A stretch of DNA of 64,000 nucleotides, taken from NCBI RefSeq assembly GCF_027744825.2, contig NC_071336.1:19526501-19590500 (forward strand). Direction: 5' to 3'. A program made the position numbers and the translations under genes. Source of the DNA: Synchiropus splendidus (Eukaryota; Chordata; Actinopteri; Syngnathiformes; Callionymidae). Below the pieces are notes generated by a model, which was not told the DNA's origin, did no database searches, and worked only from the letters and a program-made list of their open reading frames with translations. Shown one piece after another: positions 1 to 10,700 of this stretch; position 1 is the first letter of the stretch, and each line of letters starts with the position of its first letter.

Positions 1-1808
1 TAGATCATATCAAGATGTGAACAAGAGCGACATATGGGTGTTGAAACGACAAACTCAGCCCTGATCCTTTATGTGCCACCCTCCATGTGGCTTCAAACGG
101 GCACTTGCAATGTGGAAATGCACTTTCCTAAACATCACACCGACTCCAGGCGTTATTGAATCACTCTGACACCAATGCATTCGAGCGGCGATGCAGACTA
201 AACGTGCAGAACTTCTCACCGCCTGGAGTAAAAACATTTCAGGTTACAGCTCAGGCCAGCACTAATGGTTGCAACGCTTTGTGAGGAGAAACAAATGCTC
301 CTCAGGGCAGAGCAGATCCAGCTGCAGTGAGTGTAATGGGATTTGCAGAGAAGGGAGAAGCTTTTGTTCTGCCCCGGCAGGGTGACAGGTGTGTGACTAA
401 GTGCTGGAACATTAAATACGCCTATGTTTTCATTTTCATTTTTAGTATGATTATTAAAACTTATATTGAACTCTGTGTTGATTAACTCTTCAAAGACAAA
501 ACTTGCTCTGCTATTACACCTGAACAGAACCAAAACTCTGCTTATTTGGCCTATTTATTGCACCAAAGTCTCTTCCAGAGAAAATGCGTGAAAGTGTGTG
601 ATCATACTTTGATTCATAAGATATTTCGATTAAGTGGCATTCTGACTTTTTCCATACATCTTCATTAAGGAATAAAATACCACCATTTTGGTTCAAGACT
701 CTGCACTGCTTTCGACCATATTAGAGTGTCTCCCATGCACCTCGTACAATTCAGAAGGAGGCTGTGTTTAGATGCGGGTGATATTTCTGGGATGCAGCAA
801 TGAATGATGTTTTAAGCATGTCAAAATGTAAAGAAAAGAATGGAGGAATGGAGTTCATTTCTGAGCTACGGTTTAACAGCACTCTATATTCACATGATAA
901 AAAAAATCAGTTTTGGTTGTCAAGATAGTGAAAATAACGCTTGTGCTTGGCCACAATTAAAACACAGTGATACGACACGTGAGCAGGTTTTGTAGCTGCA
1001 ACAGTAATTGGAAACTAACAACAGAAAACTAGAAATTCTAAAGCCTTGTGCCATTGTCAGCAGCTGCAATGAATAGCAATTTGATTCTACGTGGGGTGTG
1101 TGATATGTTTTACTGGAGGAGCACATAATCTCATGTGACAACCACCTAGTCTGACCCATCCAGGCGTGTGTTCATATGTTGGGCTCAGCAGGATATGAAG
1201 GCTTTTCCAAAAATAGAAAGCAGAAAGCTTGCAGGTGAGCTGGCATAGTTGGTGAGCGTGAACTGAAGTATCTGCATGACTCTCCCGCGAGCACGCACAC
1301 ACACTGATCACAAAGCACACAGACTCTGTGACTCTGGCCTCAGCACCAGAGAGCCTGAAGATGAAAAGCTGTCCAAGTTCCACATGGGCTACAAAGTCTG
1401 ACCTAAATTCCTGGCCATGCCATGGTGGTGGGATGAGATGGCAGCTGGACGACTGGGCGCTGCTATGTTGTGACACACACTACACCTGTCGCCTGCTGTC
1501 AGATATGTGATACAAAACAAGACTAAAATAGCTTTTCCTGGATGTCACACAATGAAGATGAAAGTAAAAAAAAGGATTTCAGTTGCCTAGTTTCCAGGTA
1601 GGATGATAAGAAAAAAAAACTCTATTGGCAATGAATATAAAAGTTAGCGAAATTTCCATTTTTGCACAAACTGGACATCTATTCCTGTCTGTTTCTATTG
1701 TGTTAGCTGCCTTGTCACTGTCACTTTTATCAAGGAAGCAAAATAAAACACTTGCCACGACTGCTTTCCCATCAAATATTTTACCTCCCAATAGACCACA
1801 TCATCATC

Positions 1809-1932
<124 letters not shown>

Positions 1933-2084
1933 ACGGACAGGGCAGACTCTTGGGAGAAAAAACAATAGAGTAATAATCTGAGCATTTTTATAGGCTTTAA
2001 AATGACCAGAATAGAATAGATATTGAACTTCGAATATTGACTTAACGTAAACTGATATTAAGCGAACTCCAAATAGTTTCAGAC

Positions 2085-2663
2085 GCGTGGTTAAATGTCC
2101 AGTTTTCCGCGATGTGTGGATGAATAAGCAAAATAGCGGGGTGGGGACATGGCGACCACAGCTACTTAACTGAATGGCTCCCGTTTACAATTTCAAAGTT
2201 GAACTAATGCGTTCCTTACACCCCTTACATATGGTACGTCAAGAAAGGATGATATTCTCATTTCGCCTTATATCGCCTTATATATCACCCTCCCTCTTCA
2301 TAGCGTGTTGGCACCGCCACTCTTATTTTGAAAGTGACCTACCGGCGCTTCCTCCTAGCGTAGCAAACATTGCGCTAGCGTCAAAGACCAAACAAACTAC
2401 TTTTACTCACGCAAGCGAATCCAGTAGTCGCACATGGTGTAAACGGCGCTGTACAGACACTGAATCAGAGCCATTAACGTGGCGAGCTCGCAGAAGAAAC
2501 TGCCGCACGTCTTTTTTTTTCGTTCAGTCTTGCGATATTGGATCTGATGACAGGATGAGGGCGAGCTTGGAACTCCCCCCCGCCCCAACACCACGTCAAC
2601 CCCGGACAGTCCCGCCAGCATCCTGATACCACCGCGTTTGTTTCGGTTATTTATAAACCGCAT
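2085..2663 (-). promoter_or_regulatory. CpG-rich island with TATA-like box, candidate internal promoter
   Basis: This stretch is dense in CG dinucleotides, while the flanking intron is AT-rich and CG-poor. On the minus strand a TATAAAT lies at 2655-2649. That would place a start site near 2620-2625, about 150 bases before the ATG at 2474. An opposite-strand TATAAAAG lies just outside, at 2737-2744. An unmethylated CpG island inside a long intron is the usual sign of an internal promoter. This is inference from composition only. Old GC-rich repeat DNA is the main alternative. Confidence 0.35.
2411..2474 (-). CDS. candidate alternative first coding exon of a short dlgap1 isoform
   Basis: Unrecognised as a stand-alone protein. 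On the minus strand an ATG at 2474 opens MALIQCLYSAVYTMCDY and continues to a TTG C before GTGAGT (2410), a consensus donor. The coding part is 64 bases, so it ends in phase 1. That is the phase in which dlgap1 coding exon 4 ends, so it can replace exons 1-4 and splice to the same next exon. In the paralog DLGAP4, as I recall, a short isoform is built this way from a small MAL... exon. The frame is open upstream of the ATG to about 2663, with other in-frame ATGs. It sits in a CpG-rich island unlike the surrounding intron. The resulting protein would lack all five PSD-95-binding repeats. No transcript evidence is available here. Confidence 0.4.
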
Positions 2664-2848
2664 CAGTCACCCGAGCCCAGTGTAACATGGCATTTATAAA
2701 TTATTGCGAGCATTGGAGAGAATAGGAACCATTAAGTATAAAAGCTTGCCATATGAGCATTTAAAGAGCTGACTTCCTGCATCAGCACAAGGCTTCAGTC
2801 AGTTAAGAGTTGGTTGAAATGGCCAGTGAAAGGAAGATAACTGTGACA

Positions 2849-2851
<3 letters not shown>

Positions 2852-2912
<61 letters not shown>
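2852..2912. repeat. (TA)n(CA)n microsatellite, left flank of LINE
   Basis: TA units to 2904, then CACACACA into the LINE 3' end. It is preceded by GACACTA, which is repeated at the right flank. Confidence 0.95.
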
Positions 2913-2913
<1 letters not shown>

Positions 2914-3971
2914 CTCACCTTCACCTTCTTCTGCCGCTTATCTGGGGTCGGGTCGCGGAGGCAGCATTCGGAGCAGGGAAGCCCAAACTTTCCGATCCGC
3001 ACAAACCTCCTCCAGCTCATCCCGGGGGATCCCGAGGCGTTCCCAGGCCAGACCGGAGACATAATCTCTCCAGCGTCTTCCCTGGGGTCTCCTCCCGGTA
3101 GGACATGCCCACCTCCTCAGGGAGGCGTCCAGGGGGCATCCGGATCAGATGCCCGAGCCACCTCAGCTGGTACTCCTCACCCTGTCTGTAAGGGTGCGCC
3201 CAGCCACCCTGCGGTGGAAACTCATCTCAGCCGCTTGTATCCGCGAGCTCATCCTTTTGGTCATTACCCAAAGCTCGTGACCATAGGTGAGGGTGGGAAC
3301 GTAGATCCATCTGTAAATCGAGAGCTTCGTCTTGTGACTCAGCCCCCTCTTCACCACGACGGTCCGAAACAGCCACCGCATCACTGCTGCCACTGCACCA
3401 ACCCGTCTATCAATCTCACGCTCCCCTTTTCCCTCACTTGAGAACAAGACCCGGAGATACTTGAACTCCACCACTTGGGGCTAGAACTCTCCACCGACCC
3501 GGAGAGAGCAAACCACCTTATTCCGGCCAAGAACTATGGCCTCAGACTTGGAGGTGCTGATCCCCATCACGGCAGCTTCACACTTGGCTGAGCAGAGATG
3601 AAATTCTGTGGTTCTTTTGTCCATAAAAGTGATGAACAGAACCGGTGACAAAGGGCAGCCCTGGCGGAGGCCAACATGCACTGGGAACAAGTCTGATTTA
3701 CTGCCGGCAATGCGAACCATGCTCCTGCTCCGGTCATACAGGGACCGGACAGCCCCTAGCAGAGGGCCCATATTCCCGGAGCACCCCCCACAGTACACCA
3801 CGAGGGACACGGTTGAACGCCTTCTCCAAATCCACAAAGCACCGGATGGGCGAACTCCCATGAACCCTCAAGCACCTGATGGAGGGTATAGAGCTGGTCT
3901 AGTGTTCCACAACTGGGCCAAAAACCACACCGTTCCTCCTGAATCTGAGGTTCGACTATTGGCAGAGATTC
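2904..3971 (-). mobile_element. broken LINE (Rex1/L2-like non-LTR retrotransposon), 3' half
   Basis: Reading the minus strand gives pieces of a reverse transcriptase typical of fish non-LTR elements. A segment near 3860-3800 contains the 'GSWEFA.PV' region. GLRQGCPLSP lies near 3645-3675 and STSKSEA near 3540. Then come VEFKYLRVLFSSEG, REIDRRVGA, YVPTLTYGHELWVM and RIQAAEMSFHRRVAG (3475-3200). The remainder to about 2920 matches the family's C-terminal GRRPRGR/WRDYVS region at DNA level. There are at least two frame changes, an in-frame stop after VGGEF, and the block with the catalytic F/YADD motif is missing. It is 5'-truncated and dead. Both flanks are (TA)n preceded by the same GACACT word. 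Confidence 0.85.
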
Positions 3972-3973
3972 GA

Positions 3974-3976
<3 letters not shown>

Positions 3977-4022
<46 letters not shown>
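3977..4022. repeat. (TA)n microsatellite, right flank of LINE
   Basis: Twenty-three TA units preceded by GACAC. It mirrors the left flank of the LINE copy. Confidence 0.95.
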
Positions 4023-4027
<5 letters not shown>

Positions 4028-7000
4028 GTATACAGTGCCTCTCCTGCATGTTGACATTACCAGGCCAAGTTCTGTGCCACTGTGGAATCACACGAAGCCC
4101 AGAGCAACTTTTTTCCTCCACTCTCTCATCATATTAGCCGAGCTGACATACGTCAAACAAATGGCTGCTTCGCTGGACGAGCTGTGAGTGGGCGGGTGCG
4201 TGTGTGAGCCGATAAGCACCGGACTGTGCAGGATGTGATTTGACCAGGCGTTGGTGGTGCGAGCCCCACCGGGGCTCTCATTAACTTACATTCAGGGCAT
4301 CCCGAGACATCTCTCCGAGGCCTTCCCTCTTCGTAAGTCTCGGGAAAGTGCCAGTGACTGTTTTATTTTATTTTTTTTTATTTGGCGTAAGGGCAGCACA
4401 TATGAAGGGCGTAAAGGGATTGCAGTAACAGACTACACCCCCCGGGGGCAGTGTTGCACAAGAGATACATTCTCGTCTGCTGGACCAGCTGTGCATACGA
4501 TTAAGGCAACTAACAAACGATGATTTATGAAGATAAACGACACATTGCAGGCAACGAATAAGACCTGATTATTTACAGTTTTCACAAGTAGAACATGAGT
4601 TGATTATATTGAAAACATAAGCGCTGACAATTGGATGAGACACTTTAAAAATTGTATCAGTAACAACACCGTCGTCTTAAAAAGAATCATGTATTAAAAA
4701 GTATTTCATAGACATAGAGGTATTATATCACTTCTACAATACATTTTAGCTAAAATTATAACCCTTGAGTCAGCTAGAATCAACCCTGGTTTAGAATACA
4801 AATATAAAAATATATATATTTTAAAAATAATAATTAAAAACATCAAAAATGTATTTAAACTAACAATGTTTAACAGGCTTCACAGTTGTTCAAACAAAAA
4901 TAAAAACAGCTTCAAATGAAAATGGTGACCTTGTTAATCTTTGTTTTTTTTTGCCAGCTTCTTCACGTTTAATTTTTCAAATGCTTAGTCAAGGCTTAAT
5001 TCATGTAATTTAGAGGGGAAAACACAACACCACCTAAGACTTTTGACACCATTGCAAACTTCTCTGCTCCAGGAATTAGTGTTAGGTGTGTGAAGGTTTG
5101 TGGTACCTCAACATAGCCAGCTACACTCACACTCACTGACAAATAAAGGGTGAATTACTTAGCAATTTTTTTTTATTCTATACAATATAATATGATCAAT
5201 GTTTGACTACTCATCAACATTAAGTCCTGAAATCTAAACCACAGTGCCGTGACACATGATGCTGCAGAGTACTGAAGGGTTTGGAGACATCATTGATGCA
5301 AGACTGCCCTTGCCTCACCACATCCATGGGCAACCTTGAACTCAACAAGTGTACTGTGTTTCTTTCCTCACGGTGACTGTAATGGGTATGTCAACCACTC
5401 AGAACGCTCTACTTGGTGAGGCATGGCTAACACAACAACTGCAGATGGTCACAATCTGCACATACAGTACAAAGACGTCATTCATACCTAATGTTCTGTC
5501 TTTGCAGCGAGACTCTGCTTCTTTGCTAAGAGGTGGCGTGTTCAGAAGTGACAGAAGTTGGAAACCAAAGGCATGTGTTCGACAGAATCATCATTAAAAA
5601 AGGGTCCAACGTGCGTCAAACACGTCTTTCCAAGGATCCTTGACAGAGAGTGTTGTTCAGGGCTGCCAGAAATTCACAGCCATTTGATTAAACAGCGTCT
5701 TACACGGGCACGGGGAGGAAAACAACCCTTTTCAGCAGATCCCTCTACACTGCTGAAAAATAGATGGTGGGAAAATGCGGCTGTGTTACTGACAGCAGTT
5801 CAGGAAGTCGGGCAAACGGATGGCGAGAAACAAAAGCCATGGCAGGCTTCCCAGACTTAAGATCCATGTGCACTGGAACTAAAGGTCAGTGCCGCTCTCA
5901 CTCTGAGATTTACCCGGGCACCTAGCTGTGGGGAATTTAGCCCCACTGTTGTGTGAGACACAGTTAGGAGGTGATGAATATATTAACGGGAGTCATGGAT
6001 GACGAAGCCAAGCCCTGGAGGAAACCACTGCTCAGGATTTCACAGCTTAATGAAGACTATGTGCTCTAGATGCTTTTAAGAAAAGATATATGTGCCACAT
6101 CATCCATCTCAAGTCATACAGTGTTGGAGAGAGTCCTCGAAAACCTGTGTGGGTTTGCTTCAGTCGTGAAGACAAAAGTGATCAACGGCAGCCACGTGCT
6201 ATTCAAAGAGTCAAGATCAAAAGGCGCCCATTTTTGTTCTCACACTGATTCAGGATTAAACAGGTCTTCGATAAAATCAGGCCTCATCGGCTCAGTGGGA
6301 AACTGAGGAGTCACAATTGGATGCTCTGTGAAGCGTTGGGTTGTGGGTGATATTCCACTAGGGCTAAACTATTCACCATAAACTGCAGCTGGGTTTCACA
6401 TGAAAGGCATTTTCATACAGCACATCCCTCAGCTATGACTGCCGTGAAGCAGACATTATATAAAGCATACTGTGCAAGTCTATTCAAAAGCACCTTTACT
6501 CCCTATTCAGGAAATATCCATGGCCTTTTGTTCCGTCAGTCTGCCTGTGAGCAAGAAGCTTCAGCACGTATAACTCTGATACAGATGCATATACATGCTG
6601 TGGTTCATTGAATGCACGCTCAAGTTGAATTAACAGTGATACACACTATGGGAACAGGGAACCTCCGGCTGTCCTCATTTTTGCAAGAACACCAGATTTT
6701 GACAGCAACAGAAGCAGAAACAGTGCACTGAACCAAAAGAGAGCCTCAGTCGCAGTCTTGGGCAACAGACTAAATAAAAACAGGACTTGTTTCAGCCAGC
6801 CTGGGTTCTATATCAGGAAGTATAATTCAAGAAGTTAGTAAATTCATACAAAGATATGTTGTATACAGATGATGCTACATTTTTTATCTTGTTTCTAAAC
6901 TCATAAATTGCTTTATAGTGGACTCAACTGAACTGTTTGAGGAAGCATTTATTATTTTGCTGAGTATTGCATTCGCATTCCTAGCAAATGTAAAAATGCT

Positions 7001-7626
7001 CTCATTAGCTGGGCAGTAGCACAGATTATACAGCAATTCCTTTTTTCAATAGTTGGGTGATTTATTGCAGAAGAATGCAGTGTTTTTCTAATGTAAACTA
7101 TAAAAAAAGAAGCATTTTTGTCTTTGGACGTCTCAGGAAATCAGGTCTTACATGCGTCACGCGTCCACCTGCTTTGTGAGAGCAAACAATAACAAACCAA
7201 GCGTGAACTGAGAAAAGAAATGCCAGCAGCAGAGCGGATGTCCTTCAGTTGAACAACAGAAGCTGGAATTATCCTCTCCAACAACAGCCATAAGCGGACA
7301 AGGATGAAGAAGCCCGACGCTGGGTGCACCATGGAGGAAAAGCGACCTACTTATGCAAATGACTCTGGCATTTGGTGGTAGTTTAGCAACTAAATTGTTG
7401 AGTTTCAGAAGACAGCCAAGACCTCCCAGGTGGTGAGTAAAGGCAGTCCACAGAAACATCATTAGCTTTTAAAGAATCCATCGACTTCTGCTCTGCTCAG
7501 GGTCCACCTTCAGTATTTACCCTGGACTTTCACATCAATCACAGATCAAGCGTTCTTTTGCAAACCCAATTATGTATCTGTGCCCTTCATTCATTCACTC
7601 ACCTCAAGCCCGCCTCTATTTAGACC

Positions 7627-7700
7627 AGTGATTCTTAACCATAGGGCAGAGGCCCATGGTTGGGCTGCAAGCGCCCCCTAGAGGGCCGCTAGAAGTTTTT
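7627..7700. mobile_element. possible hAT end remnant
   Basis: CCAGTGATTCTTAACCATAG resembles the CAGTGGTTCTCAACC end of vertebrate hAT elements. It is followed by an inverted pair (AACCATAGGGC ... GCCCATGGTT) and a GCGCCCCCTAGAGGGCCGC stretch. No matching right end or duplication seen. Confidence 0.4.
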
Positions 7701-10700
7701 TGTTTCACACCTCTGAGACGTGAGATGCTCAGTTTTAATACACTTGCTACACGGTGGCAGAAGTGAGTCACTGAATTGACTTGACAGCTGCAAATTTGTG
7801 ACAGTAACCAGCTATGAAGAAGTTCTTGAAAAAAAAATGATGAAAGTGATGGCGCCCCTCCAACAGTAAGAACTGTTCACCTATTGGAGCAGTTTTTAAA
7901 ATTAATTAGAACATTTTATAGCGATACTTTCATTTACACTTATCTTCTTTTGAGTTTATTTATGAAAAAGAAAATATTTCATGATATTTAGATGTTTTAT
8001 ATTTATTTTATTCAGAAATTTATTCATGACATTTTTCCAATTTTCTCAACAGTTTGCATCAAGGGTTTTTTTCTACTTTTTTTCTTCAGTAATTTGACGC
8101 AGATGACTTCTGCTGCTGGTATTTTCCAGTGGGCAGATGGGGAAATATTAGTTACAATACATAATCTTCTCATTTAAAAGTCAAGAAAATATACCCATAT
8201 TGTATTTGATGAAATGTCTGGAAGTATTTAAAGTTATGAGATTACATTCAGAATTAGATTCAGATATTGAGGAAACATAAGTCAAATGTTTGCATTAAAG
8301 GTGATGAGACAGTCAGTGTTTTCTGGATGATATCCTGAGCTTTACCCCACAGAGTAGACTCAAGTGCCATGTGAACAGGTTGTTTGTGAGTGCACGTGTG
8401 CATGGCAGCAGAAAATATTAACTTCTAACATACTTGACACTTTCTCTTGAAATGATGTGATCAGTGTTTAAATGACTTATTCAGAGAGCAATCAATAGCT
8501 TAGCCACATATCTAGTGTAGTTACACTATTACACTACACCATGATATGTGGATGCTGTGAAGTGTTGGGCAAACAATGCGTGGAACAAGGGTGCAAAGAA
8601 AGCCCTGTCAGTCCATCCTCATTGTAAGGAGTACAGAGCAGCACATGCTCATAAGGAGCAAGTGTCCCTTCCTATTGACAGTGGAACTTGACATTGAAGT
8701 TATCATGTAAAGACATTTTCACTGCCAACACATGATCAGACGAAATCCTGACAAGGAAAAAAGGAAGAGCTGGCATGCATGGCAGATGAGGGAGACTAAG
8801 TGGAAAGGTGCTCTGTAGTTAAACATGCTATTGAATTGCTTCTTGGGAAACGTGGGATCTAATGTTTTTTTGGAGTTTGGCCTCAACTGGGGAGAACAGT
8901 TAAGCATATCTGGGCCTCTGCTGCCTTAATTTATCCTCCTGTGAGTTCCCTATCTTCAATCCACCCGCTTAATTATCTGCATTCGACGAACTATTCAGTC
9001 TGTCCTAATGTGTACTTCTGAGGCGGAAAGAACATTAATTTTACATGTCTCTCTGTGAATGTGGCACATTCTAATAAGCCCTGGTTGATTCAATATGCAG
9101 GGTAGTTAGTGCGGTCTTGGTTGAGTATTTTAAAGGGGATTGGTTTTATCGCGGCAGCGTCTTTCAGAACCACGTGGAGGCACAGCACCTCAGGGACGCG
9201 TCAGAGCAGCCAGGTAGAAATCTCAACTCTCAATGACTAGAATTTGATTTCTTCTACTTTCTAATTATCAGATGAAAGCTAAAAGAAACCTTCACTACAC
9301 AAGAACTATTAATATCAACAAAAAGATTCACCTTGAGAATGAATCTGAAGCCATGAGCTGCCACTTGTTGATGATGTCACGCTATCCAGAATGGCTCAGG
9401 GATTTATTCATGCTTTTATTTGATGGTGGATGAAGCACTAAACCTATGTCTAACCCCTGAACAAAACAAATGAATACAAGTTGGGTTTTTCAGCCACTTA
9501 GTAAACGGAAGGACAGTTTGGCCAGTCAGGGCCTCCAGGAGGAGGAGCGCCATCACATTCACCGGGTCATTTTTTTGTTGATATATAGTAAATGTCACGT
9601 GTTGGAAAGTGTTGGAAGCATAGTTTAATAAGTAAAACGTTGCAAAAAAAAAAAAACGTTGATACATAGCATAGTGTAGTGTCAGCCCGGATACATTTAC
9701 ATTTAACAATAGATGAGCAGCGTCCACATTGATGATTGATTCATTGGCTTCAATTGTCTTGGGCTTAATCTCAATTTATTTATAACTGACAAAAAAACAA
9801 TATTTAATCCAAATCCTGTAAAAACCTTCTTTTGCTTACTCACTGCATTAAATCCAGACACACCTCATACATGAGATTGTGCTGTTGGACGGAGGTGAAG
9901 TTCCAAAACCTCAAGAAGCACAAAAATATTTTTTCATTTATTTTTCTTCCTATTGTCTTCATCCCAACAGTCCAAAGGGGAGCGAGCAGAGGAGACTAAG
10001 TACGACTTCTACAGATGAGATTAATGAGGGTGATGAATTGCACACTAATGAAGCTATGGCAGTGAGCAGAAGCTGAACTATGGCTGCCCCACTAACCGCT
10101 GCACACTCCGTAACTGCATCAACAACTCGCACAGGGCTTCACTTTCTGTGGATATTATGACAGTAGATACAGATGAAGGGTCGGAGAAAACCAAAGTCAC
10201 AGCGATGGCAATAGTGAGAGTATTAACCTGCAGACCGCATGCAGGACTGTGAGGCAGGGCCATGCCCTTGGATTCCACTTTGAACAGCTGCTGCTCATTT
10301 TGAGTTAGAGCAGGCTATAACTCCTGGACTCCATTCACTAAACCACAGGAGTGCACAGAGAAATTTGCCTCTGCCACTTTTGCCCATGCCACTGACTGGC
10401 CAAGTAGCCACGCTAGGTTCCAGCAACAGGAATAAGATAAAGGAAATCAATGACAGGTGCTGATGTTTCATCGCAGTAACTTTCATCACAGTCAGTTTTA
10501 GGAGTCACAAAAAAAAAATGCTGTAAAGAAATGCACCACATTCCATCCCAGTCAATAAAGCCTCAGTGTCTTGTGTGTAGCAACAGAACATGTAGCAACA
10601 ACAGGCAGCTGTCTGGCCTTAACACAGTCAAGTCAGTGCAACACTTCACCTGATAGATGGTCTTCATTATCTCTCTTTCCTCCAGGGGTGAGAGGAGCTG

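Noticed and set aside
1087..1476. 129-codon minus-strand open frame
   Set aside because: No recognisable domain or splice structure. It does not match the missing dlgap1 SSC...YKKTPPPVPPR exon.
2174..2626. 150-codon plus-strand open frame over the CpG island
   Set aside because: Low stop density is expected in CG-rich DNA. No motif, and the minus-strand frame has the better exon signals.
4261..4277. GAGCCCC ACC GGGGCTC hairpin
   Set aside because: No T tract or other RNA context. A short GC hairpin in a CpG-rich patch is not evidence of a structured RNA.
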